A DNA stretch of 47,257 nt from Lichtheimia corymbifera B2541 (Eukaryota > Mucoromycota > Mucoromycetes > Mucorales > Lichtheimiaceae), in contig JNEU01001141.1 of NCBI GenBank assembly GCA_000697475.1, positions 1 to 47,257 on the forward strand, given 5' to 3'. How positions within the stretch are numbered: the stretch's first letter is position 1; the number at the start of each line of letters is the position of its first letter. Positions 1 to 8,326 of the stretch are shown here, one piece after another. The notes beneath the pieces were generated by a model. The model did not search any database, was not told where the DNA came from, and worked only from the letters and a program-made list of their open reading frames with translations. A program made the translations under genes and the position numbers.

Positions 1-27
1 TTTTTTGTATTGAAAGTGTAGACTTTA

Positions 28-3000
28 TTAAACAGAATTGGGAGGTGACGGTGGAACAAAAGAAACATACAATAGATCGGCCTGTAGCGTACCGAGAGCG
101 GCTGGTGTTGACCACGGCTGGTCATCTATCTTACAACGCCAATGATGCTGCCATAGGACAGCAATAATGCAGCCAAGGCGGCATAATATACTGTCATTTA
201 GAGGTCGGTGTTCGTATGATTCAAAGCTAGTGAGAGCACGCCAAACGAGAGCTTGTGTAGGAAAGAGGTGACGGAGGTGCAAGAAGTCTAACGCTGCGTG
301 CCAAAATTGGCGTTTGCTTGAGCAAGCAGTGAACATGTGCTGTATATCTTCTTCGTCAATTTTGCAGAGTGTGCACATATCGCTGTCAATCTGAGGAAAG
401 CGAAATCGGTGGAGCTTTTGTTGTGTGCTAATGCAGTGTTGTAATAATCGCCACCATGGTGTGAATGCCTTGTGAGGTATCGGTAGGCGCCAGAACCGTT
501 TCCAAAAGGAAGATGGATAAGTAAATGTCAAAGGCATGGATGTGTTCGTATCGGATGAGCGATCAAGGATGAATTTCCAGTGCGGATGCCAATAACGACG
601 TAATTGTGATAACGATAGAGAAGGGATATCACTGGTCTTGTTGGTTGAGACTTGGAGTATCCAATGGTTCAAAGACGGGAGAGGAGAATACACAGAATAG
701 GATGTCGTCGAATCCGTTGAGGAACCCGGTGCGCTGTGAGTGATCGGAAAATGAGTTTCAGGATATCCTTCGAGGTGCACTGTGGATGATGTCATGTTCG
801 AATGGACCACACTAGACCGAAACTTTAACAAAGTATGCCGTAACTTTTGACTAGGATGAAGTATAAGGCATTCCCTTTCCAGATCCCAGTAAGCAACGTC
901 AGACAACAGGTAATGCATCCGAGGTTGAGTTGTCAACTCCGTTTGCCCTGAAGATTTGACAAACCGTAACGGTATGCTAAGCAGCCATTGTGCAGACCAA
1001 TCATTCGTAGGTTTCAATCCAGGAAGGCGACAAAGAAGCTTTCCCAAATACGCCATATGGGGAACCTTTTTCAAACAATATTGGAGTTGTTTTGGATAAA
1101 GGAACCATGGTAGAAGTGAGGTGTGACCAGTCAACATCTGATAATACCTTATGATCCACGGTGACAGGAAATCGGATGAACGAGGTGGTGTACAGAGACG
1201 TTGTAGGTACACGAAATGTAAAGCTTGACTTTGATCCATGACATTTACCATACCAACACCGCCATATTTACGTGGTAGACATAGAGTATCCCAAGATGGT
1301 TTTGGCCAAAAAGGTGTGAGGGAAGAGAGCACTATGGATTTCATTTCCTTCAACCATTGCTCAGAGACTGGGGTGACACGAAGAACATGCCACAACCGAG
1401 ACAATAATATTGAATTGACCACCGTGCTAGCACCTCGAAGTGATAAACGACGTTCCTTGAGGATGTTGGCGTGCCGGAGTACCTTGACCTTAATGGAATC
1501 CATAAAGAGAGAGAGTTGATCATCGGTATGATACAGAGGATATCCCAAATAGCGTACTGCTTCCGAGCTATGTGCGTCATGCCATTGTGCCCCAAAGGTA
1601 TCCGCGAGTTGTTCCCATTCAACATAGTGCTTTCCAGACAGTGACATCAAAATAGTTTTGCTGAGGTTAACCTTGGCATTAGATGCCGCACCGTAGCATT
1701 GTAGAAGATCCATCAGTATATCCCATTCTCTAGGATGAGAGAGGAAGACTTCTAAGTCATCTGCATAACTCAAAAGCTTGATCGCAGGCGGTGCAGGAGG
1801 GATCCTTTGTCGTATACTCGTGGTGTATTGAGGTCCAGAATGTAAACGCGGTGGTACAAGAGTCACTCCTTGTAGTTGACTGGCCAAGATGGAACGTAAC
1901 AAAGGTTCAAACATAAGGTTGAACAATAATGGAGAGAGAGGATCCCCTTGTCGTAAACCTCTACCTTGTTGAAACGGTTTGCCCAAGTGCCCATTGATGC
2001 TGACATGCACCTGTGTACCGAAAAATAATCGCGATAAACTGGTAATGATGCTGTCGGGAAATCCAAAGTGTGATAGGACGCCACGTAAATATTCAGGATG
2101 AACTCTGTCATAGGCTTTCTCTTGATCGAGAAAAACTGCTACTGCTGGATCGTGCTGTTGGGCCTTGCGATGGTTATGCATCAATACTTGGTTTATCCAT
2201 CCATTGTCCGAGATCAACCGATGTGGCATGAAGCCCGTTTGATACGGGCTGATAAGTTTTGGCAGCACTTGGTTGAGACGGTTAGCCAGAAGCTTGGTGA
2301 ACAACTTGGCATCCGTATTGATCAATGAAAGCGGTCTCCAGTTGCGTAACAGCTCAGGGTCTCCTTTCTTAAAAAGCAAAACCATGCGTGTGTGACACCA
2401 TGAGGCCGGAAAGATACCTTCAAAGGCTTGGCAAATGACCAAGAGTAAAAGATGACGAAAACGTGGAGAGCGTGGAATGAGATGTTTATATACCTCAAAA
2501 GGAAGACCATCGAGACCAGGGCTTCTGTCCAAAGGCGAGTGTTCCACTAGATCAACAATGTCGGCCATATGAGGCAAAGCTGTGAGTTCTGCTGCATCGG
2601 AAGGTGATAACCTGGCTGTCTGCGGGATGTTGTGTAATAGCGATTGCATGGCCGTTACATCAATCTCGTCCGGTGTGTATAATTTGCTATAATAGTTACG
2701 TGTCTCCTGGATGATGTCTCGAATATCCGTAAGGATGGTCCCATTCTGGGAACATTGCAATGCGGTAATAGTTTGTTGAGTTTGTCTCGCCTTGATTACC
2801 CGAAAGAAATACTTATTGTTCCTTTCACCCTGTTCATGCCATCGTGTTGCTGAACGGAGCATGGTTTGTCGAGTGTCATGTTGAATCAAGGTGTCGATCT
2901 CTTGCTCAATTGTGGCCAGGTCGGTATTTGCTGGATTGACCAGGAGTTGTTGTCGATCAGATTGCAGTTTAGCAATACGAGTGCGTCTATGTGTTGTTGA

Positions 3001-3915
3001 ACCACGTGATTGTCTCTGTGCTGTGTATTTGAGAAGCCTTTTCAATGATTCCCATTGCTCTTGAGGAGTAATATCCGGTGTCGTATCGATAGTATCAAAG
3101 AAACTATCCATAGTATGATCCAAAAGAGTAATAAAGGGCTCATCGTGCAGCATAGACGGGTTGAAACGCCAACTGCCACGGCCAATATCCTGCCGTACTG
3201 GTAGTAAATCAATGGTCAGCAGACTGTGATCCGTCCACGAAATAGGGAGAAAATGCTGATTCGCGTTGGTTACTCGAGACATAATGGAATGGTGGCCGAA
3301 AATATAGTCAATGGTCGAGCGAGAAACACCCCTTTGGAAAGTAGGCAATCCTGCTGGCATGCAATTATCGAAATGTGTGCGGATCCAGTCATACCAAGGC
3401 TGTATGGTTGGTGAACCGGTGACTGTGGGATCGTGCAAGTGGAGGTTGAAATCCCCAAGTAAGAACCAAGGACCAACATCTATCTCTTGTACGAAAGGTA
3501 ATGAGAGGAAGGATCGTAGAAAATCCGGACGAGCTGTGCGTGAAGCTGGAATATAGGTGTTGATAATATTGCATACAAGATGTTGTTGTTGATCCAAAAT
3601 CGAAGCGACAATAATTCGCTCATCCATAGAAACAATGGCATTTGCCAGTGTGAGATCTTGACGTAGACATACAATCGCTGCATGTTTGGTGATAATTGAT
3701 GAGCGATTTGGAAACATGAAAGAAGTAAAGGAGTGGACTTGTTCATCAGTGATATGAGGATGCGAGAAATTAGTGGCGGTTTCTTGAAGACAGAGAATAT
3801 CGAGGTCGTGTGAGGTACGTAGGTCATAAATAAAGGAGCGTTGTGTTGTTGGTGAGTGCTCTTTGAAAATGCTGCGAGCATTTAAAGAGCCAATGCGGAT
3901 ATGTCGATTAATCAT
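28..3915 (-). CDS. LINE ORF2: AP endonuclease - reverse transcriptase polyprotein
   Basis: 1295 residues, single exon. Residues 1-240 are an endonuclease/exonuclease/phosphatase domain that would nick target DNA. Its expected active-site residues are present: Asn12, Glu45 in LQET, Asp155 and Asn157 in GDFN, Asp203 in TIDYIF, and Asp229-His230. Residues about 500-790 are the reverse transcriptase, with LDQEKAYDRV (first Asp), GLRQGDPLSP and the catalytic YADD at 717-720. Residues 1181-1198 form a C-x2-C...H-x4-C motif (CTLC...HMFTAC) like the zf-RVT domain of L1-type elements. The start ATG (3915-3913) overlaps the ORF1 stop. All catalytic residues being intact suggests a recent, possibly active copy, which is inference. 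Confidence 0.93.
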   Translation of the reverse strand: MINRHIRIGSLNARSIFKEHSPTTQRSFIYDLRTSHDLDILCLQETATNFSHPHITDEQVHSFTSFMFPNRSSIITKHAAIVCLRQDLTLANAIVSMDERIIVASILDQQQHLVCNIINTYIPASRTARPDFLRSFLSLPFVQEIDVGPWFLLGDFNLHLHDPTVTGSPTIQPWYDWIRTHFDNCMPAGLPTFQRGVSRSTIDYIFGHHSIMSRVTNANQHFLPISWTDHSLLTIDLLPVRQDIGRGSWRFNPSMLHDEPFITLLDHTMDSFFDTIDTTPDITPQEQWESLKRLLKYTAQRQSRGSTTHRRTRIAKLQSDRQQLLVNPANTDLATIEQEIDTLIQHDTRQTMLRSATRWHEQGERNNKYFFRVIKARQTQQTITALQCSQNGTILTDIRDIIQETRNYYSKLYTPDEIDVTAMQSLLHNIPQTARLSPSDAAELTALPHMADIVDLVEHSPLDRSPGLDGLPFEVYKHLIPRSPRFRHLLLLVICQAFEGIFPASWCHTRMVLLFKKGDPELLRNWRPLSLINTDAKLFTKLLANRLNQVLPKLISPYQTGFMPHRLISDNGWINQVLMHNHRKAQQHDPAVAVFLDQEKAYDRVHPEYLRGVLSHFGFPDSIITSLSRLFFGTQVHVSINGHLGKPFQQGRGLRQGDPLSPLLFNLMFEPLLRSILASQLQGVTLVPPRLHSGPQYTTSIRQRIPPAPPAIKLLSYADDLEVFLSHPREWDILMDLLQCYGAASNAKVNLSKTILMSLSGKHYVEWEQLADTFGAQWHDAHSSEAVRYLGYPLYHTDDQLSLFMDSIKVKVLRHANILKERRLSLRGASTVVNSILLSRLWHVLRVTPVSEQWLKEMKSIVLSSLTPFWPKPSWDTLCLPRKYGGVGMVNVMDQSQALHFVYLQRLCTPPRSSDFLSPWIIRYYQMLTGHTSLLPWFLYPKQLQYCLKKVPHMAYLGKLLCRLPGLKPTNDWSAQWLLSIPLRFVKSSGQTELTTQPRMHYLLSDVAYWDLERECLILHPSQKLRHTLLKFRSSVVHSNMTSSTVHLEGYPETHFPITHSAPGSSTDSTTSYSVYSPLPSLNHWILQVSTNKTSDIPSLSLSQLRRYWHPHWKFILDRSSDTNTSMPLTFTYPSSFWKRFWRLPIPHKAFTPWWRLLQHCISTQQKLHRFRFPQIDSDMCTLCKIDEEDIQHMFTACSSKRQFWHAALDFLHLRHLFPTQALVWRALTSFESYEHRPLNDSILCRLGCIIAVLWQHHWRCKIDDQPWSTPAALGTLQADLLYVSFVPPSPPNSV

Positions 3916-5321
3916 TGACCCTTACGGGCGATGTCTGAGGTGGGTGGTAGTGGTACTACCGGGTTCAAATCCAGGTCGAAATTTTGGCCTGTCTGATGGC
4001 TCATGCTCGACTGCTTATTCTTTAAGATAGAGCGTTTGCTCGAGGCCTTGACCAAATGCACTTCCTCCGTAGGTGGTATCTCATCCACTTTCATCCTCGT
4101 TGCCTTATCATATGGTGCATGTTTCGATGCGTTGATGCTATTCTCAGGGTCAACATCGTCCAGTCTACTCTTCCTAGGACCTTCGTCCATCTCAATATCT
4201 TCATCCTCCTGCTCTGGATCCTCGTCTATCGTAAGTTCAATGTCTGAGGGATCGTCATTAGCACCCTTTTGAGCTTCTGCATCCAAAATCACAGGCTCAG
4301 AGGTGGCCTTTGTTGTCTGAACTACTTCCTTGGCTGGGTGTTGTGTTTCTTGGTCATTCTTCTTAGCCTTAACTTGCTCATACAAATCGATAGCTTGTGT
4401 ATCGGACATCTTTGCCTTACAGAACTTTCTTGTGTGCCCTGCTACTCCACATTCGAAGCACACACGTCGAGCCAACTCAGGACAGTTGTTGCGGATGTGG
4501 CCAGCTTGTCTGCAATAATAGCATACAGGTGCTGCGCCTTTGAAAGAGGCTGGTGCGAAAGTATCCCAGGTCTCCAAATAAAGCATTCGTTGTAAAGGCT
4601 GTGCTTCATGATGTACGCCTTTTGAGTCATCATATCCTTCACTGGGATCAATGGTCACAGTGAGTTGACCTTCGAAATATCCATCATACAGAACACGGCG
4701 GATCTGGTAAACCTTCCCATAGTAACGGAGTGATGATAGCAAACCATCTCGGATAGCTTGGTCACTGTCAATGTGGAGTAGACTGAGCTGTACTCGAATC
4801 AAAGGGTTTTCTGAGCCAGTTACAGTAGGAGATGCTTTGTGAATGATCTCATTGACTGTAATACCCTCCTCAATGGCCTTTGTGGCATGGTCTGGGTTGA
4901 CGAATTTTGCTTCGATCAGCATATCTCGACGAGAACGGACATCATATGCGCTTATATGTCTAAAACCCTGGACTGCGCCAATCTGCGATTCAATCGCAGC
5001 ATATGCCTTACTGCGTCGTTCAAAGGCTAGTTGAGGCAAAGAAAACAAAACGGACTCAGGAGTCAGAGCCTGTCTAACAATAGCTGCAGCCTTGCGAGAA
5101 AGCTGTTGACGAGTGAAATCGGGGTGCTCATAGAGAATGTCTGTGGAAATGCTGGCATCACGAGGTGTTCGGGAAGGTGTAATGACCTTCATTCCGGCAC
5201 CTTTGGCCACGACTTGACTCCATTTCAAGGTGTCAGTTGTGGACATGGCGAAATTGGGCTTGGTGGGATCTGCTGATGCGATCGAAATGTCGAGATCGTC
5301 GAGATCGAGTTGGAATGTCAA
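3912..5321 (-). CDS. LINE ORF1: zinc-knuckle nucleic-acid-binding protein
   Basis: 469 residues. Two CCHC zinc knuckles are visible, CYYCRQAGHIRNNC (267-280) and CFECGVAGHTRKFC (288-301), as in Gag-like ORF1 proteins of fungal and plant LINEs that coat the element RNA. The region before them (about 90-260) is compatible with the RNA-binding domain of such proteins. After the knuckles comes an acidic, low-complexity stretch (about 340-400, rich in Asp/Glu) and then a basic tail. The stop TGA (3914-3912) shares bases with the ORF2 start as ATGA. The start at 5321 gives the longest open frame and an ordinary length for this protein type. Confidence 0.88.
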   Translation of the reverse strand: MTFQLDLDDLDISIASADPTKPNFAMSTTDTLKWSQVVAKGAGMKVITPSRTPRDASISTDILYEHPDFTRQQLSRKAAAIVRQALTPESVLFSLPQLAFERRSKAYAAIESQIGAVQGFRHISAYDVRSRRDMLIEAKFVNPDHATKAIEEGITVNEIIHKASPTVTGSENPLIRVQLSLLHIDSDQAIRDGLLSSLRYYGKVYQIRRVLYDGYFEGQLTVTIDPSEGYDDSKGVHHEAQPLQRMLYLETWDTFAPASFKGAAPVCYYCRQAGHIRNNCPELARRVCFECGVAGHTRKFCKAKMSDTQAIDLYEQVKAKKNDQETQHPAKEVVQTTKATSEPVILDAEAQKGANDDPSDIELTIDEDPEQEDEDIEMDEGPRKSRLDDVDPENSINASKHAPYDKATRMKVDEIPPTEEVHLVKASSKRSILKNKQSSMSHQTGQNFDLDLNPVVPLPPTSDIARKGQ

Positions 5322-5613
5322 GATTGAGGTGCTGTCAAAAGTTGCTCTTTGTGTAACGTAAACAATACACGGAAGAGCTCACCACAGTGCGGAACGTGAC
5401 CAAGTAACACCCAAAAGGCTGCGAGGTGCTCGCCAAGAAAAGAGAAAAACAAAATTGGGTGCCATGTCGAAGCATCAAGGATCGGCACTTTAAATATTCA
5501 AACACCGCACATATTTATAATTTGGGAGATCTTTTGTTTTTTGAATTTTTTTTATGGCAGACGCGAACCCCGGGTTACAGATACGGCTCAGCTAAACTCA
5601 ATTTTTCCAATGC

Positions 5614-6029
5614 ACAATACGCTCGGTGGGTAAAAAGGGTACATAACGTTGGTGGGTTAACCCACCGACGTAATGTGCTATACTATGTGAAATATGTCCT
5701 TTTTAGAAAAATAAATTTCCATGTCTCAATTTTACTGAATTATAAATTTCATTTCTGTCTGGATTGAACGAATCAAATGAATTTAATAATATTTAAAAAT
5801 TTGGTAGATAAATCATTTCTTTGAAATGTACTAGCGCCATATTTGTCCACATATGAGTTTGTACATAACGTCCGTAGGTTGTTTTAACGTCATGTTTGTC
5901 CACATATTGAGTTTTTACATAACGTCGGTGGGTTGTTTGAAAGGTATATTTGTTCACATCCGAGTTCGCACATAACGTCGGTGGGTTAACCCACCGACGT
6001 AATGTACCCTTACCCACCGAGCGTATTGT
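5614..6029. mobile_element. MITE-like inverted-repeat element, 416 bp, non-coding
   Basis: The ends are imperfect terminal inverted repeats of about 58 bp. The left end begins ACAATACGCTCGGTGGGTAA (5614) and the right end finishes with its reverse complement, GCGTATTGT (6029). Both repeats contain a palindrome built on ACGTCGGTGGGTT plus its complement: 26/26 perfect at 5975-6000, one mismatched pair at 5646-5671. The interior is AT-rich, has no credible ORF and holds about 54-bp tandem units. No clear target-site duplication was seen. The size, TIRs and lack of coding fit a non-autonomous DNA transposon or foldback element. It lies just beyond the 5' end of the LINE. Confidence 0.75.
5827..5985. 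repeat. Three ~54-bp tandem units inside the MITE-like element
   Basis: The phrase ATxTTTGT(T/C)CACAT, then GAGTT, then ACATAACGTC(C/G)GT occurs three times, with its CATAACGTC core at 5864, 5918 and 5971 (spacing 54 and 53). The third unit merges into the right terminal repeat, so the array appears to have grown from the TIR itself. Confidence 0.75.
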
Positions 6030-7166
6030 ACTGACGTCAATACATCCTGTTGAGCTCCAAAATTTTTTGAGGCTCGGATTTTTTGGAGGCTGGAAACTTT
6101 GTGAAACACTCGTTCGGCTATATATTGTGCCGTTTCATTTTACACAGCAGATATTAAATCCGTCCATAGACGATAGAACGAACCACGCTTTGTTCACGTT
6201 GCACACTGTGCCTCGCTCCTAATTTCCTTTGCCTTTGCAAACGGAAACTAGAGATCACCAAACTCTTAACTTGCAACCAATTGTAGCCTCTTTATGAGAA
6301 AACTACTTGTTGTGCTCGAAACCTCCTAGTGTGTGAAAATGAACTTCCACAGCGACCATCTCAACACTCCACTCACCTCATCAAACTTTTTTTTTTTTCG
6401 ACGATGGCGACATGGCGAAATCTGGGATTGCCCATCACGAATTTGGGAGTTTGGTAGTAGGTGTATTCAGACACGCTGAGCAGCTTTGTTCTATTGATGA
6501 GCCCCATGCTTGATTAAAGTTCTGAAAGAGGCATCGAATCGATGTCTGCTATCAAAGAGCATTTGTCCAATAACGAAGTCGTGATGCCATTCAATGACAT
6601 GGATGGCTCCCTTATATATCTCTCAGAATGAAGTCCATAGGTATTGCTTTCATGTTCTTGGTCTTTTTACGCCTACGGATAACGTATCTTCTTAAAGGCT
6701 AAATTGTTTCATGTAACAGTGTCTGTATGTGATACTTTCGCACATGACGTAGTGATGGGGTCAACACACAGGCCCCTTACTGGCTCTCCCTTCAATGACA
6801 GAGATACAGCATCGTTTTTGACGCCGGTCCACCTTGTAATAAAGGTCAATGGCAATGGTTCATCATTCAAAGGTATCAATAGTGTTGTGTAATTTGGACG
6901 TAATTATAGTGGGAAGTGTATCTACTAGCTGTCTAATGTCTACTGATTGGTCTAAGAAGTCTCAGTTGCGGTCTCAAAGGATGATGGGTGATATATAATA
7001 AGCTAATGTTCGAGCGTACAATCTAGTTGCCTTGGCCATGTACAGCGTGCAGTGACGGCGTTGTACAATGGAGACGGGAATTCCCATTGGTCGGGAAAGC
7101 AGCATGCTTTAATGTTCATGCGTGGTCTGCACCTATGGCTGTATCTATTCCTTTTACTTCGTCATC
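6030..7166. other. Gene-free stretch between the MITE-like element and the orphan CDS
   Basis: About 1.1 kb without an ORF I can support. It holds a run of 12 T (6387-6398). The last few hundred bases presumably contain the promoter of the CDS starting at 7167, but no clear TATA box was found. Confidence 0.5.
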
Positions 7167-8168
7167 ATGGCTTTTGCTCAAAGGAAAAAAGTTTATAAGA
7201 GTCAAATTTATTTGCTGGATGCCGAGACAAGCTCGCATTCAGATACATCGTTGTGCCAATCTTCTAAAGCGAGCCAATGTTCTTCACCAACATCGGAAGG
7301 TTGGCATGTTATTAGTTCTGTGATGGAGTCCGGCTCGTCATCAACATCTGAAATACGCCGTGATTCCGTCTCCACAACATTTGAATTATCCGAATCTGAT
7401 TCGTGTGTCTCGGTGCGTCAATCCGATACAGACTCCTCAGATACCGGGAAGCGGTCGTCTTCTGTGGCAATTTCTGATGGGTTTACAAGTCTTCCTGCAC
7501 ATGACGGGACAGGGACCTTCATAGATGACACGCAATGTTTATCTGATCAATCACATGATGGAAGAATATCAGCTGCTTCCTTTGCCAAAGCAGTCCACCG
7601 ATTATTGGATAGTCATTCGGCGTCAACGCAGGAGTCACGTGATATCGAGCCTGATCCACGACAAGCTGCTCCTTATATCCAGTCGTCCCATGATGGCAAC
7701 ATGATACCACCACTTGATAGAACCATGTCAAGCGATATGGCAGATGACCATATGATAGTTCCACCCTTCTGTCCTACTATCACTGAGGCGCACCCCGTGT
7801 TCTCTGCAGAAGATAGTGTATCCAAATCGAATTCGATTGATGCTGATGATAATGTTACAAAATGCGGATGGCGCAATTTAGACAGGTATGGTGAGAAGAA
7901 TAGCACATATTTTTGGGTACTTATAAATCATGAAAGCATTCCTAGTCACCATCCTGCAATTCCTGGTACGACAACATCTTTTGCAGTATTCTCTACCATA
8001 TGGAATCAACTCTGTGATATTACAGCGAATATCCTAGAAAACGACGCAAGTGCATCTGAAACTATGAACTCGCTCGTTTCAGAAGCTGCTTTGGAAGGTT
8101 GTCTACCTTTTGGTTCACATTTGCATATGGAGTTTAGTGGCGTTAACTTTCGCGCAGAACAGTTATAG
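7167..8168 (+). CDS. Serine/aspartate-rich protein of unknown function
   Basis: An uninterrupted 333-residue frame. I prefer the ATG at 7167 (context CATCATGG) over the one at 7122, because the 15 residues between them look like read-through of non-coding sequence. Residues about 20-130 are strongly Ser/Thr/Asp-rich and probably disordered, with many potential phosphosites. The last 100 residues are more hydrophobic and ordered (CGWRNLDRYGEKNSTYFWVL, then FAVFSTIWNQLCDITANILE). I do not recognise a family. Codon use and the Ser/Asp pattern suggest a real protein. It converges on CLPB, with 158 bp between the two stops. Confidence 0.6.
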   Translation: MAFAQRKKVYKSQIYLLDAETSSHSDTSLCQSSKASQCSSPTSEGWHVISSVMESGSSSTSEIRRDSVSTTFELSESDSCVSVRQSDTDSSDTGKRSSSVAISDGFTSLPAHDGTGTFIDDTQCLSDQSHDGRISAASFAKAVHRLLDSHSASTQESRDIEPDPRQAAPYIQSSHDGNMIPPLDRTMSSDMADDHMIVPPFCPTITEAHPVFSAEDSVSKSNSIDADDNVTKCGWRNLDRYGEKNSTYFWVLINHESIPSHHPAIPGTTTSFAVFSTIWNQLCDITANILENDASASETMNSLVSEAALEGCLPFGSHLHMEFSGVNFRAEQL

Positions 8169-8326
8169 TATTGATAGCATTGTACGCCCTCTTAATATGA
8201 CCTGGCAATATAATGAAAATTCACAGTTGCAATTATCGTACAAGATTCCCACATAGAGGGGGAGATGAGCTAATAATGGCGCTGATATTTTGAGGGAAGG
8301 AAGTGGCTAGTGCTCATTTATTGCAT

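Larger units (their letters stand above)
1..5480 (-). mobile_element. Non-LTR (LINE) retrotransposon, apparently full-length ORFs
   Basis: A minus-strand element with ORF1 (3912-5321) and ORF2 (28-3915) and no stop or frameshift in either. The 3' end is on the left: the ORF2 stop (28-30) overlaps an AATAAA signal (complement of 24-29), and an A-rich tail (complement of 1-6) begins about 20 nt further on. The element may continue past the window edge. The 5' limit is not defined; about 5480 is a guess covering a short 5' UTR with a pyrimidine-rich stretch on the coding strand (complement of about 5438-5455). An AP-type endonuclease, a reverse transcriptase with YADD and a C-terminal CCHC motif, with no RNase H domain visible, fit the L1/Tx1-like class. 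Target-site duplications cannot be tested because the left flank is outside the window. Confidence 0.9.

Noticed and set aside
3960..3985. GGGTTCAAATCC resembling a tRNA T-loop
   Set aside because: It lies inside the C-terminal coding part of LINE ORF1 and no acceptor stem or D/anticodon arm can be formed around it.
6405..6430. Similarity of GACATGGCGAAAT near 6411 to the LINE ORF1 region near 5244, next to a run of 12 T
   Set aside because: Only about 13 bases match exactly. The T-run is on the wrong side to be the tail of a truncated copy with that orientation, so chance is the simpler explanation.
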